Shown here: positions 18,046 to 27,025 of the stretch, in pieces
Position numbering within the stretch: position 1 is the stretch's first letter
Layout: each line of letters starts with the position of its first letter
Assembly: GCF_003946305.1 (NCBI RefSeq)
Contig: NZ_RHNS01000001.1
Span: 372,001 to 436,000, forward strand
Reading direction: 5' to 3'
Length of the DNA stretch: 64,000 nucleotides
Source of the DNA: Lacticaseibacillus porcinae
GTDB taxonomy: Bacteria; Bacillota; Bacilli; Lactobacillales; Lactobacillaceae
The notes under the pieces: generated by a model
The model's input: only the letters and a program-made list of their open reading frames with translations
Told to the model about the DNA's origin: nothing
Databases searched by the model: none
Position numbers and translations under genes: made by a program

Positions 18046-19155
18046 CTAAATCTGGAAATAATCAGTGGCATTGACCGTTTGTTTGATTTCGTCAATGTCT
18101 CCTGTGATCACGATCTGCCCGATGTCAGTGGCCCCTTCTGGATAAAAGGTAAACTGCCAATCAGGTTTAATTTGGATCTGAGTCATTGCCGCTGCGCGAT
18201 CGTCAACTCGCAGTGGCAAGAAAGCACCGTCTTGCACCAAACGCACTTCAGGCATTGGCCAACCAAATAAGGCGCGTAAATGCAAATGATATGGTGAAAT
18301 GCCAGTAGTGGCTGTCAACACATGACCATTAAGTTGCGGCCCTGGGAACAAGCGCTTGACATATAAAGTTAAGCTTTTGGTCATGAATAATTCGATCCCA
18401 AAAACCCCAGTATAATCAAGCGATTGCGCCAACACCCGAGCAATCCGTTGAATTTCTGCAACAACTGCGGCACCGCCACTGGCAGGCACGGTCGAAGCTT
18501 TCAACGCGTGATGACTAAACTCATTCTCCACCACTGGCATCACCCGAATGGTATCACCAGCCTTGGCGACTAATACAGAGAATTCTGTTGGGTCATCTAA
18601 CCATGCTTCTAAGACATAAGGCCGCTGTTGAAGTAATTGTTCAGCCCGGCGAACGTCTTCTGGTTGCGTTAAACGCAATTGTTGATCGACGCCGATACCT
18701 TTTTGGATCGGCTTTAAAATCGCTGGAAAGCCGACGTTTTCAACTGCGGCAGTGATATCTTTTGGCGTGACCACTTGGGCATAAGGCAAAATGTTCATGT
18801 TTTGATCATCTAAGAACACTTTTTCCAAATAACGATCTTGGGTCACACTTAAAATATCGACGCCTGAAGGCAATTGTTGCGGCTTGGCCAAGTCTTGCAA
18901 AGCATTACCGTCAACATTCTCATCGACATACGTGATCACTTGCGCCAAATCGACTAACCGTTGTAAAGCACTTTGATCATCGACGGCACCGACAATCCGC
19001 ATATCCGAGACATCAAAGGCGATGTCACTATCTTCTGGGGCTAACACGATCGGGTGCATCCCCATTTGACGAGCGGCCAGCGCCATTTGATACCCGCGGA
19101 CGCCGCCGCCAATGATGCCGATCACGGCACCTGGTTTGATAAATTGAGGCATCAT
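18046..19155 (-). CDS. PurK-like ATP-grasp protein with degenerate active site
   Basis: 369 residues with the PurK (N5-carboxyaminoimidazole ribonucleotide synthase) architecture: Rossmann start PGAVIGIIGGGVRGYQMALA, central ATP-grasp, C-terminal domain. Several hallmark motifs are altered. GGGQLG is GGGVRG; TYEFENVD is TYVDENVD; the glycine-rich GGYDGKGQ loop is IQKGIGVDQQ; and the metal-binding NExAPRPHNSGH block is KRLFPGPQLNGH. It lies in a salvage operon without purE. It may be an inactive or repurposed paralogue. Family is clear, original enzymatic activity doubtful. Confidence 0.83.
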   Translation of the reverse strand: MMPQFIKPGAVIGIIGGGVRGYQMALAARQMGMHPIVLAPEDSDIAFDVSDMRIVGAVDDQSALQRLVDLAQVITYVDENVDGNALQDLAKPQQLPSGVDILSVTQDRYLEKVFLDDQNMNILPYAQVVTPKDITAAVENVGFPAILKPIQKGIGVDQQLRLTQPEDVRRAEQLLQQRPYVLEAWLDDPTEFSVLVAKAGDTIRVMPVVENEFSHHALKASTVPASGGAAVVAEIQRIARVLAQSLDYTGVFGIELFMTKSLTLYVKRLFPGPQLNGHVLTATTGISPYHLHLRALFGWPMPEVRLVQDGAFLPLRVDDRAAAMTQIQIKPDWQFTFYPEGATDIGQIVITGDIDEIKQTVNATDYFQI

Positions 19156-19173
19156 AGTCTTCTTTCTGTGATA

Positions 19174-20496
19174 CTACTCGTCTTTTTCGTTTAAACCGTC
19201 TTTAGTTTCCAGTTCTGGTTGCGGGTTCTTCGAATTGAAGATCCAATTCAACAACACTGCTGAAACAGACGCCATCAAAATGCCAGACCCGAACAATAAT
19301 TGTAAGGTTTCAGGCAAAGCTTGAACGATTTCTGGTTGAGTGGTGACCCCGAGGCCTAAGCCGATGGAAACAGCCGCCACTAACAAGTTCTTATCATTGT
19401 GGAAGTCCACTTGTTGGAGCATCCGGATCCCTTGTACCGCAACCATCCCAAACATCACTAGCATCGCGCCACCAAGCACAGGTGACGGAATGATCGTTGC
19501 TAAAGCCCCGATTTTTGGGAGTAACCCCAGTAAAATCAAGAACAAAGCGGAGAACATCACTGGCTTGCGCGTCTTAATGCCAGACAATTGCACTAAGCCA
19601 ACGTTTTGAGAGAAGGTGGTGTATGGGAAGGTATTGAAGATCCCACCAAGCAATACTGCCAAGCCTTCTGCGCGGTAGCCTTTTTTCAAATCGTCGGACT
19701 CGATCTTGCGGCCGACGACATCGCCTAAAGCAAAGAACACACCAGTTGATTCGACCATCGACACTAATGAGATCAAAATCATCGTCACAATGGAGCTCCA
19801 CTCAAAATGTGGCACCCCAAAGTAAAATGGCGTTGGGACATGGAACCATGACGCTTCAGCAACTGGCGCAAAGGATACCATTCCTAAGAACCCTGCTAAT
19901 ACGGTGCCGCCGATCAACCCGATCAAAATCGCGATGCTGCGAACAAAACCGCGACCCCAAACGTTAAACGCTAAGATCAATAATACCGTGAAGGCACCAA
20001 CTGTTAAGTTGGTCATGGAGCCGAAGTCTTTAGCAGTGGTGGATCCGCCGCCTAAGTTTTGGAAAGCCACTGGGATCAATGACAACCCGATCACAGTGAT
20101 CAATGTCCCAGTAACCAATGGTGGGAACAACTTCCGCAATTTGGCGAAGAAGCCCCCGATCAAAAACACGAACAACCCAGCGGCAATGATGGCGCCGTAC
20201 ATGGTTTGAAAATCGAATTTTTGACCGATCAAAATCAATGGCGCAACAGCTTGCACGGCACAGCCGAGGACGACTGGCAACCCGATCCCAAAGAATTTAT
20301 TGGAGAAGATCTGCAAGGCCGTCGCGACCCCACACATGAAAATATCGATGGACACCAAATACGTCATTTGCTCACTGCTAAAATGCAGTGACGCCCCGAT
20401 CAAAATTGGCACCAACACGGAACCAGAATACATCGCCAGTAAGTGTTGAAGACCTAAAACAGCGGCTTTTGGCGCGGAGATGTCAGCTTGTTTCAT
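19174..20496 (-). CDS. pbuX: Xanthine permease (NCS2/NAT family)
   Basis: 440 residues, about 14 hydrophobic segments. NCS2 features include [20 protein letters not shown] near the start, the [17 protein letters not shown] region and the helix with [18 protein letters not shown], followed by [19 protein letters not shown], the family substrate motif. It overlaps xpt by four bases (ATGA), a conserved xpt-pbuX pair for xanthine salvage. AGGAGGAAGC precedes the ATG. Confidence 0.93.
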   Translation of the reverse strand: MKQADISAPKAAVLGLQHLLAMYSGSVLVPILIGASLHFSSEQMTYLVSIDIFMCGVATALQIFSNKFFGIGLPVVLGCAVQAVAPLILIGQKFDFQTMYGAIIAAGLFVFLIGGFFAKLRKLFPPLVTGTLITVIGLSLIPVAFQNLGGGSTTAKDFGSMTNLTVGAFTVLLILAFNVWGRGFVRSIAILIGLIGGTVLAGFLGMVSFAPVAEASWFHVPTPFYFGVPHFEWSSIVTMILISLVSMVESTGVFFALGDVVGRKIESDDLKKGYRAEGLAVLLGGIFNTFPYTTFSQNVGLVQLSGIKTRKPVMFSALFLILLGLLPKIGALATIIPSPVLGGAMLVMFGMVAVQGIRMLQQVDFHNDKNLLVAAVSIGLGLGVTTQPEIVQALPETLQLLFGSGILMASVSAVLLNWIFNSKNPQPELETKDGLNEKDE

Positions 20497-21071
20497 GCTT
20501 CCTCCTCAAATTCGACTTGACCATCATGGAAGGCTTTGATGCGAGCTAACGATACCGTCTTAATATGGCGTTCATCTAACAGCTTGCGGCCTTTTTGGAA
20601 GGACTTTTCAATCACAATGCCGACGCCTTCTAAAGTGGCGTTGGCTTGTTCGATAATATCGATCAACCCTTCGACTGCTTGGCCATTGGCTAAAAAGTCA
20701 TCGATGATCAAGCAGTGGTCATCAGCACTTAAGAATTTTTGGGCAATGGCGATTTGGTTCGCGGTTTTCTTGGTGAAGGAATACACTTCAGCAGTGTACA
20801 GATCATCTTTTAATGTGAGTGACTTGTGCTTACGTGCGAACACGACTGGCACATGAAAGGCCATCCCAGCAGCCAATGCAGGCGCGATCCCAGAACTTTC
20901 TACCGTTAAGATCTTGGTGATCTTCGTGTCTTGGAACTGACGGTGAAATTCCTCCCCTAATGCCATCATTAAATCTGGATCGATTTGATGATTCAAGAAA
21001 TTATCAACCTTTAATACTTCTGCGCCTAGCACCTGACCATCTTTTCTGATCCGGTCTTCAAGTAATTTCAC
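20493..21071 (-). CDS. xpt: Xanthine phosphoribosyltransferase
   Basis: 192 residues. Converts xanthine and PRPP to XMP. The protein begins [20 protein letters not shown] as B. subtilis-type Xpt does and carries the PRPP loop [17 protein letters not shown]. The GTG at 21071 is chosen over an upstream ATG at 21083 because it matches the family start and has AAAGGA at workable distance, whereas the ATG abuts that site. It is the first gene of the salvage operon. Confidence 0.94.
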   Translation of the reverse strand: MKLLEDRIRKDGQVLGAEVLKVDNFLNHQIDPDLMMALGEEFHRQFQDTKITKILTVESSGIAPALAAGMAFHVPVVFARKHKSLTLKDDLYTAEVYSFTKKTANQIAIAQKFLSADDHCLIIDDFLANGQAVEGLIDIIEQANATLEGVGIVIEKSFQKGRKLLDERHIKTVSLARIKAFHDGQVEFEEEA

Positions 21072-21110
21072 CAGTATGCACATCCTTTACCCATTTATTG
21101 AATTTCACAA

Positions 21111-21163
21111 ATTTTAACACAAAAAATAAAGTCAAACAACCAATTTACGATAATCACATCGTA
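21111..21163 (-). promoter_or_regulatory. Putative xpt promoter with upstream palindrome
   Basis: On the minus strand TTGTTT (21139-21134), a 17-base spacer and TAAAAT (21116-21111) form a fair promoter. The palindrome TACGAT-N6-ATCGTA lies just upstream (21146-21163), and an ACACGAAC sequence resembling a PurR box is further up near 21180. No purine riboswitch core is visible. PurR control is possible but weakly supported. Confidence 0.45.
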
Positions 21164-21255
21164 TTTTCACGTTACCGTTCGTGTTTAGCCATGTGTCCTC
21201 ATCGGCTTGCGGCGTGATGTCTCAAGGTCAAGGCCTAAGAATCAGTGAAATACAA

Positions 21256-21282
21256 ACAAAAACCCGATTATTCGGGTTTTTA
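21256..21282 (-). terminator. Terminator after the glucosaminidase gene
   Basis: AAAACCCGA/TCGGGTTTT stem with T runs, 38 bases beyond the stop at 21320; it could also work on the plus strand. Confidence 0.8.
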
Positions 21283-21319
21283 TAAACGATTTTGTTTGTT
21301 TTTGTTTTCCAAAAGAAAT

Positions 21320-21946
21320 CTATTGATCGTATTGATCAAGTTGCCATTGTTGGATCAACTTTACGAGTTTGCTAGGGTAATCTGGATCTGTGGCGTAACC
21401 ATCAGTGTGTAGCGCGGTGGCCGCTTGTTGATAAGTCGTCGCTGCCAACACTTCAGCGTATTGCTTGGCATTCCATGCCGTGCCATTCACAAACAATAGC
21501 GCATGAGCCTTCATCGACTCTTGATCCGAAGCGTATACCGCAAAGCGCCCATTGACGGTATGCCACTTGCCATTAAGATATTCTTGCGTGGTCAACACCA
21601 CGCCACCGCTGCCGGCTTTAATGCCAAACAAATTATGATATTTTGAAGCCAGCGTGCTATTGCCCCAATCCGATTCTAAAATCGCTTGCGCAAGAGTGAT
21701 CGATGGCATCACGCCATACGCTTGTTGGAGTTGTTGGGCATAAGGCGCCAATTTATCGATAAAGGCTTGCTTTTGCGCGGTGTCATCAGTATGTTGGGCT
21801 ACGGTATCGACATCGGCAGAGCGTTGCGCGATCAGTTGACAGCCCACCACGCCGACACTTAAGGCCATGACGAAAAGAATCAGCCAAATTAAAACTGGGA
21901 GTTTGAGACGGTGCGTTTTTCTACGGGGTTTGCGGCGTCGCGCCAT
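21320..21946 (-). CDS. Membrane-anchored glucosaminidase (LytG/FlgJ-like)
   Basis: 208 residues. A basic N-terminus (RRRKPRRKTHRLK) precedes one membrane helix (~16-38). The rest is a glucosaminidase domain: SITLAQAILESDWGNSTLAS with the catalytic glutamate, HNLFGIKAG, and YASDQESMKAHALLF. It should cut peptidoglycan glycan strands outside the cell. It begins inside the stop of the upstream unknown gene (TAATG). Confidence 0.88.
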   Translation of the reverse strand: MARRRKPRRKTHRLKLPVLIWLILFVMALSVGVVGCQLIAQRSADVDTVAQHTDDTAQKQAFIDKLAPYAQQLQQAYGVMPSITLAQAILESDWGNSTLASKYHNLFGIKAGSGGVVLTTQEYLNGKWHTVNGRFAVYASDQESMKAHALLFVNGTAWNAKQYAEVLAATTYQQAATALHTDGYATDPDYPSKLVKLIQQWQLDQYDQ

Positions 21947-22443
21947 TACTTCACTTCCGGATCCTCTAAATGTTCATCAGCCCAAGTTAATAAATCGAGC
22001 TGTTTCGTTTGCAGTTGCTTGGCGATGGTGGTTGGGACAACAAAATCTAAAATGTCCACTAAACCATGCACACCATAATCTCGACGTAATTGTAAGTGCA
22101 CAGACACGCGCCCGGCACCCAGTGGCTCTTTCACATAACTCGTGGTCAAGCTTGGGGTTTGCAGCCAAGCTTTTGCGATCACTGTTTTGGCCATTTGAAA
22201 ACGTTGCGCGAGGCCGCCTTCAATCGGATTGGTGGATTCAAGTACAGCCAGTTTTTGGGCGAGCATCCACTCGTAATCTGTAAACAAATAACGCAATTGT
22301 TCGCGTTGTTGTGGCAATAATGCCGCTTGGCCTTGCAAAATCGCGGCAGTGGGAATGTGCATCACGGCTTCGAGCACATCGGCATTGCCATCACGCTGTT
22401 GCAAAACAAAGGCAGCTAATTCGATCAAATGGGTATCATTCAT
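21946..22443 (-). CDS. Hypothetical protein, 165 residues
   Basis: No family recognised. Helical and soluble, with no signal peptide. The ATG at 22443 is chosen over in-frame GTG/ATG codons at 22452 and 22449 because GAGG lies eight bases before it. It is translationally coupled to the glucosaminidase by a one-base overlap, hinting at a cell-wall-related or regulatory role. Confidence 0.65.
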   Translation of the reverse strand: MNDTHLIELAAFVLQQRDGNADVLEAVMHIPTAAILQGQAALLPQQREQLRYLFTDYEWMLAQKLAVLESTNPIEGGLAQRFQMAKTVIAKAWLQTPSLTTSYVKEPLGAGRVSVHLQLRRDYGVHGLVDILDFVVPTTIAKQLQTKQLDLLTWADEHLEDPEVK

Positions 22444-22535
22444 CTTCATCACCTCACCTTATTCTAACATGTTTGAGGCTTTGTGCTCAGGTGGTAGACT
22501 AGGTTTAAATCGTTTGCAACATTGGAGGAAAAAAG

Positions 22536-23504
22536 ATGTCAAATTATCGCTGGGGTGTGATCGGCTTAGGACGCATGGCGCATAGCTTTGCGCGATTTTT
22601 CCCAGATTCACAAACTTTATTTGGGGTGGCGGCAAGTGATGTGACACGCGCCAAAGCTTTTGCCAATGAATTCAATATCCCGCAAGTTTATCCCGATTAT
22701 GCGAGTCTATTTGCCGATCCAAAAATCGATATCGTGTATGTGGCGACGACCCATAACTTTCATTATCAAAATATCAAAGACGCCTTATTAGCTGGGAAAC
22801 ATGTTTTTGCCGAAAAATCGATCACCATCAATGCGCGGCAACTTTCAGAACTCATGGCCATTGCTCAACAAAAGCATTTAATTTTAATGGAAGCCCAGAC
22901 GATTTATCATATGCCGCTGTACCCCGCACTTGATGATGCCGTCAAAGCACTGGGGGCCTTGCGTTCGATACAAGTATCACTGGGGATCAACGCGACTGAT
23001 CCTGCTGACCGGTTATTAAATCCTGACTTAGCAGGTGGTGCGTTGTTGGATATCGGGATCTACGCTTTATCATTTGTCCGCCGCTTCATGTCGACAACGC
23101 CAAAGCTCATCGCGACGCAAATGACCCGAGCCAGCACCGGTGTCGATGATCGCAGCAGCTTTTTATTGACTAATGCCAACGATGAACAAGCCACCGTGAT
23201 GTTGAGTTTACAAGCGCCGATGCCAAAAGCCGCGTTGTTGGTGTATGAAGGCGGGTATGTGCACATCGACACTTACTCCAAAGCGGATCATGCGACGCTT
23301 TGTGTCACTGGCATGGCACCTGAAACTATCACTGCAGGCGATTGGCACCACTCACTGGCATACGAAATCATCGATATGGCCAAAGCAGTCGACACCGGCG
23401 ATAATCCCACACTGGCGTGGACCTATGATACTGCGGTGTTGATGAGCCAAGCCCGTGAAGCTTGGGGCTTTTACTACCCTAACGAACAGGCACCGCTTGT
23501 GTGA
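22536..23504 (+). CDS. Gfo/Idh/MocA-family NAD(P)-dependent oxidoreductase
   Basis: 322 residues. The N-terminal Rossmann motif is WGVIGLGRMAHSF; AGKHVFAEKSITINARQL contains the catalytic EKP-like segment, here EKS. A C-terminal alpha/beta dimerisation domain follows. GGAGGAAAAAAG precedes the ATG. It converges on and overlaps the acetyltransferase by 26 bases at the 3' ends. Substrate unknown; family members oxidise sugars or related polyols or trans-dihydrodiols. Confidence 0.9.
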   Translation: MSNYRWGVIGLGRMAHSFARFFPDSQTLFGVAASDVTRAKAFANEFNIPQVYPDYASLFADPKIDIVYVATTHNFHYQNIKDALLAGKHVFAEKSITINARQLSELMAIAQQKHLILMEAQTIYHMPLYPALDDAVKALGALRSIQVSLGINATDPADRLLNPDLAGGALLDIGIYALSFVRRFMSTTPKLIATQMTRASTGVDDRSSFLLTNANDEQATVMLSLQAPMPKAALLVYEGGYVHIDTYSKADHATLCVTGMAPETITAGDWHHSLAYEIIDMAKAVDTGDNPTLAWTYDTAVLMSQAREAWGFYYPNEQAPLV

Positions 23505-23937
23505 GCAGGATCATATCTTTCAAAGGCTGACCATCCACGATGATCGGTTCTGCATATTGTTTAAAGAAGTTTTCTCGCACGCCACTTTGAACAAAACCAA
23601 GGTGTTGATAAAAGCGCAGATTTTCGACATCGCGGTCACCTGTCCCGACAAGCATTTGCTGGAACTCACCAGCATAATGTTGCAAGCCTAACGTCATTAA
23701 GTGTTTGCCGATGCCTTGCCGTTGAAAAGCTGGCGCCACTGCCAAATTCTTTAATTCAACGGTCTCAGGCGACACGGTCACAAATAACGCGACCCCGACC
23801 GATTGATCACCATTGAAGGCTGCGAGCAACTCCCCTGCATTGGTGTAACGTTGCAACATTCGGTCATCTTCGTCGCCAAGCAATAACAATTCATGAAATA
23901 GTTGACGATCAGGTGACGTGATCCAACGATAATTCAT
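23479..23937 (-). CDS. GNAT-family N-acetyltransferase
   Basis: 152 residues. Acetyl-CoA binding motif A reads LAVAPAFQRQGIGKHLM, followed by the C-terminal FYQHLGFVQSG typical of GNAT enzymes. AGGAGTGAG lies upstream of the ATG. The substrate is unknown. It ends inside the convergent oxidoreductase gene. Confidence 0.9.
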   Translation of the reverse strand: MNYRWITSPDRQLFHELLLLGDEDDRMLQRYTNAGELLAAFNGDQSVGVALFVTVSPETVELKNLAVAPAFQRQGIGKHLMTLGLQHYAGEFQQMLVGTGDRDVENLRFYQHLGFVQSGVRENFFKQYAEPIIVDGQPLKDMILLTQAVPVR

Positions 23938-23985
23938 TTACTCACTCCTAGTAGTTTCGCGACGCATTGTCCCCTAATATGGAGA

Positions 23986-24240
23986 AAAGCAGTGGCGGAG
24001 GTAATTTGGTACTACGGAGTTGAACTGGACAATTGCCGGTGGCAGTAAAATCAAGGAAGACGCCGGGTTTTGGCGGCTTGCGCAGATTTTACCGGCAGAA
24101 TTTGAAACAAAGTGCTTTTCTTTGGTTCAAATTCTAGGTGGAAGAACATCGACGGTTTTGGTCGATTTCTGGAGCCGGCCGCACTGGCAACTTGTCCAGT
24201 TCAACGTAGTGGTGCCAAATCACCGCAGCCCCACTTCCCA
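23986..24240. repeat. Solo foldback hairpin, H1-type cargo
   Basis: A single ~250-base imperfect inverted repeat between the acetyltransferase and csp genes. Its plus strand matches the minus strand of the H1 cargo at 16037-16260 over nearly its whole length, with shared blocks such as GACAATTGCC, GCCGGGTTTTGGCGG and GAACATCG. None of the scaffold modules X, L or Y is present. The arms begin GGAGGTAATTTGG and end CCAAATCACCGC. No coding potential. Confidence 0.85.
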
Positions 24241-24248
24241 TAGCAAAG

Positions 24249-24285
24249 AAAAAATGCCTCACCGAAAATTTCGGCGAGGCATTTG
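24249..24285 (-). terminator. Terminator after csp
   Basis: AAATGCCTCACCGAAA / TTTCGGCGAGGCATTT, a strong stem just past the csp stop with a T run on the minus strand. Confidence 0.88.
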
Positions 24286-24292
24286 AGTTGAA

Positions 24293-24493
24293 TTACAGCT
24301 TGTTAACGTTAACGGCTTGGGCACCGCGGTCGCCTTGTTCAACTTCGAAGGACACTGCTTGGCCTTCTTCTAAAGTCTTGTAGCCGTCGCCTTGGATAGC
24401 AGAGAAGTGTACGAAAACATCGGAGCCGTCTTGGCGAGTGATGAAGCCGTAGCCTTTTTCTGCGTTAAACCATTTAACTGTACCTTGTTCCAT
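24293..24493 (-). CDS. Cold shock protein (CspA family)
   Basis: 66 residues, a single OB-fold cold shock domain with both RNA-binding motifs (KGYGFI and VFVHFSAI). It acts as an RNA chaperone. The ATG at 24493 follows AGGAGG. A promoter TTGTCC-N17-TACACT (about 24590-24561, minus) leaves a 5' leader of roughly 60 bases containing GCGCAAATGCGC and CCGTTCATTATGAACG inverted repeats, in keeping with post-transcriptional control of csp genes. Confidence 0.95.
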   Translation of the reverse strand: MEQGTVKWFNAEKGYGFITRQDGSDVFVHFSAIQGDGYKTLEEGQAVSFEVEQGDRGAQAVNVNKL

Positions 24494-24663
24494 TTTAAAA
24501 ATCCTCCTAGCGCAAATGCGCATGAATTGCCCTTCGTTCATAATGAACGGAAGTACTCCGTTAGTGTATCAAAATGTCAAGACTAGGACAACTAAAATCG
24601 ACATGACTAGAAATTTTCTTGCATTTACGCTACGATAAAAGAAACGTTTTGGAGGTGCGCGAC

Positions 24664-25296
24664 ATGAAAAAACTTTGGCTCCCATTGCTTGGCCTAATGG
24701 TGTTTTTAAGTGCGTGTGCCACCGGCTTCGATCAAAAAGCCCAGCTCAAACAAACCTCAAGTACCATTGTCACCCAAGTCGCCAAACAAAACGCCGCGAT
24801 CGCTACGATCCAAAATCAAATCGGGGCGTTTCCTTCAACGTTTGAAACCGCATATGCCGACCACCCGAATGCAGATTTCCAAAACGCCGGCAAGATCCAC
24901 ACCTTGATCCAAAAACGTGAAGCCGCGTATAAACAACTGGAACGTGCCCAAAGCCAATTAGAATCCGCATCGAATCAACTGGTGAAGATCAACTCGCAAG
25001 CTAACGCCACTTTGCCGAAGTCTGAATTAAAGAAAACCATCGCGACGTTGAAGCTGTCCAAGCTCGATCACAAAACTTTTGATGCCTATTACAAAGAACT
25101 CACAGATGCCGAACAAGATTTCTTTGATACCGTCGCCGCTGACCCTAGCGACAAAGCCGGCATTGAAGACGCCTTGAGTCAATTGAATCAATATGATAGC
25201 TCACTGGGGCAACAAGCTGACATCGTCGAAGCGAATTTACAATCTGTGACTGCCGATGCGCAAAGCTTGCATGCCGCTGCATTAAAAATGAAATAA
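24664..25296 (+). CDS. YkyA-like lipoprotein
   Basis: 210 residues. The signal peptide MKKLWLPLLGLMVFLSACAT ends in a lipobox (LSAC). The mature part is long-helical with heptad-like patterns (KREAAYKQLERAQSQLESAS), as in the YkyA family of putative cell-wall-binding lipoproteins. GGAGGTGCGCGAC precedes the ATG. Single-gene unit ending at a strong terminator. Function unknown. Confidence 0.87.
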   Translation: MKKLWLPLLGLMVFLSACATGFDQKAQLKQTSSTIVTQVAKQNAAIATIQNQIGAFPSTFETAYADHPNADFQNAGKIHTLIQKREAAYKQLERAQSQLESASNQLVKINSQANATLPKSELKKTIATLKLSKLDHKTFDAYYKELTDAEQDFFDTVAADPSDKAGIEDALSQLNQYDSSLGQQADIVEANLQSVTADAQSLHAAALKMK

Positions 25297-25302
25297 TTTA
25301 AA

Positions 25303-25343
25303 ACATGAGCCTGACTGCAAAATTGCAGTCAGGCTCATGTTTT
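25303..25343. terminator. Bidirectional terminator
   Basis: AACATGAGCCTGACTGCAA / TTGCAGTCAGGCTCATGTT, a nearly perfect stem between the lipoprotein gene and the convergent ECF gene, whose last codons it overlaps. Confidence 0.9.
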
Positions 25344-25944
25344 ATCGTTTGAATCTAAGCAACGCTTGGCCTAGGATCGGGACCAATATCCCTGCCAGCA
25401 GTGCTTCAGCAATCGCATTGATTGCGAGCGCCCCGATCAACAGCCACCCGAGGTTACTGCCGTCTGCGCCTTTGACCACGGCATTGGCGTTATTGGCAAA
25501 GAACACCCAAGTTAACGCGATCACTAAACTGGTGTTGGTCAACGCACCACAAACGCCGGCGAGACTCATTTTGATGGTGCCGAGGACATCTTTTTGATGC
25601 TTTTTAGCGATGTGGTTGAAGATCAACGCGGCGACGACGCCGACCATGATCCGCGGGAGGATCGCGATCAGCGGATTGCGAAACAGCAAAATCGTCACTG
25701 GATCAGTAGCATCAGTATACGCTTTGATCAAGCTGACACATCCCCAAAAGGCTCCGAGGCCGGCACCGCCGCGGACGCCGAGTAAAATGCCAGCAAGAAT
25801 CACAGTCAGGTGAATGGTGGAGATCGCCGGCCACAATGGAGTGATGCGAATATAGCCGACCATCGGAATATAGGCTTGCATAATGATCATTGCAGCGAGG
25901 ATGCCAGTGATGGCGATGGTATAAGCAGAACTTTTGCGCGTCAT
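25342..25944 (-). CDS. ECF transporter S component (substrate-binding membrane protein)
   Basis: 200 residues with about six membrane helices and the ECF S-component pattern: ITGILAAMIIMQAYIPMVGY, then STIHLTVILAGILLGVRGGA, and FRNPLIAILPRIMVGVVAAL. It should bind a vitamin or related micronutrient and work with a shared ECF energising module (EcfA, EcfA', EcfT), not present here. The vitamin cannot be assigned; no riboswitch is visible in the 45-base upstream gap. Confidence 0.85.
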   Translation of the reverse strand: MTRKSSAYTIAITGILAAMIIMQAYIPMVGYIRITPLWPAISTIHLTVILAGILLGVRGGAGLGAFWGCVSLIKAYTDATDPVTILLFRNPLIAILPRIMVGVVAALIFNHIAKKHQKDVLGTIKMSLAGVCGALTNTSLVIALTWVFFANNANAVVKGADGSNLGWLLIGALAINAIAEALLAGILVPILGQALLRFKR

Positions 25945-25989
25945 AAGTGAGCCTCCTGAAAATAAAACGGCTGCCAGCAGTCGTAAGCT

Positions 25990-26481
25990 TTAGTTTTTAG
26001 ATTTGGTGGTACGTTGTAAAATTGGCGCCAAGTATTGGGCTTCGGCGGCTTTGCGAGCGGCGACTGCAGCTTTAAAGTCAACAAATTGTTTATTCAACAC
26101 TAACTTGCCTTTGAGAAACAACCGCGCATTCCACTTCGACGTTTGTCGATCAAACGACACGCCGATGACTCCAGAGCGATTGGTCGCTCGGAGCTTTGTC
26201 GCAGCCGACACATTAACGCCTTCAGTATGAGAGAATTGCCCACGTTGACCCATTTGCGCGCGGGTCTTGGGATTTTGCATGATCGCTTTTTTCATGTATT
26301 CGCGACGGTAACACCCACAGCTAGTGGTCATGCCTTTGCGCAAGCGGTAGCCGTCGACCACACAGTCGTTGCCGCAATCACACACGCAATTCCAACGGGC
26401 ATTGCCGTTGTTGGCGGCACCTGCATAGCTGATCACCGTCAAGCGGCCAAACTTTTGTCCGACTAAATTCAAGCGCTTCAT
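25990..26481 (-). CDS. AP2 domain-containing protein
   Basis: 163 residues. The N-terminal half has a small cysteine cluster (WNCVCDCGND, then TTSCGCYRREY) that may bind zinc. The C-terminal half, SGVIGVSFDRQTSKWNARLF, is an AP2/ERF-type DNA-binding domain as found in phage and homing endonuclease relatives. No HNH catalytic motif is visible. The ATG at 26481 is supported by GGGAGGA upstream. It is probably a domesticated or decayed homing-type DNA-binding protein; such proteins are scattered singly in lactobacilli. Confidence 0.8.
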   Translation of the reverse strand: MKRLNLVGQKFGRLTVISYAGAANNGNARWNCVCDCGNDCVVDGYRLRKGMTTSCGCYRREYMKKAIMQNPKTRAQMGQRGQFSHTEGVNVSAATKLRATNRSGVIGVSFDRQTSKWNARLFLKGKLVLNKQFVDFKAAVAARKAAEAQYLAPILQRTTKSKN

Positions 26482-26629
26482 GTCTGCATCCTCCCAATTA
26501 AATTTTTCAAAATCTATTTTGCGGAATCTCCTGGCAATTGTCAAATTCTCGTCTCAAATCGCGTTGCTTCTATTATAAAGCGTTCACATCAGTCAACTGC
26601 ATTATACCCGCTGACAAGACTGAAGACAA

Positions 26630-26657
26630 GAAAAGGCCACCAGCTAAGGCGACCTTA
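26630..26657 (-). terminator. Terminator after the 116-residue gene
   Basis: AAGGTCGCC / GGTGGCCTT hairpin with a T run on the minus strand, immediately past the stop at 26663. Confidence 0.7.
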
Positions 26658-26662
26658 ACGGA

Positions 26663-27013
26663 TCATTCAATTAATTTAGCGAGTTGATCGTTGACCTTGC
26701 GGATCAGCGCCAACGACGGATAGATGCCACCTTTGCGACTCATCGCCCAATCTAGCGACCCATAATCGGTAGATCCAGACAACCGCTTCAAGTCTGCGCC
26801 ATCAAGTTCCAAGGCATCAGCCCGCTGCCACAAGACTTTGAGTTCACGCTTAGCCGCGCGGTGTGCATAGATCCCGTAAATCGGCATCGCGATCAACGTC
26901 GCTGCAGTGATCACACCGCCGATGATCGGAATATCGATGGCACCATATTCAATGCCAAGACCGGCTAAGCGACTCATTTTTAGTTTTCTGCTATCAGGAC
27001 GTGGTTGCGACAT
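26663..27013 (-). CDS. Hypothetical membrane protein, 116 residues
   Basis: No family recognised. One hydrophobic stretch (about 27-49, IPIIGGVITAATLIAMPIYG) is followed by a basic, soluble tail. GAGGAGGGTTTAAT precedes the ATG. It lies 12 bases after a PH-like domain gene and probably shares its transcript. Confidence 0.7.
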   Translation of the reverse strand: MSQPRPDSRKLKMSRLAGLGIEYGAIDIPIIGGVITAATLIAMPIYGIYAHRAAKRELKVLWQRADALELDGADLKRLSGSTDYGSLDWAMSRKGGIYPSLALIRKVNDQLAKLIE

Positions 27014-27025
27014 ATTAAACCCTCC

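Noticed and set aside
21064-21200. Purine riboswitch before xpt
   Set aside because: No conserved purine aptamer core (TATA..TTTCTAC..) could be found on the minus strand; only a promoter and a weak PurR-like sequence are visible.
24293-24541. An 82-residue csp product starting at 24541
   Set aside because: The cold shock domain begins at the ATG at 24493, which has AGGAGG directly upstream; the longer frame is leader sequence.
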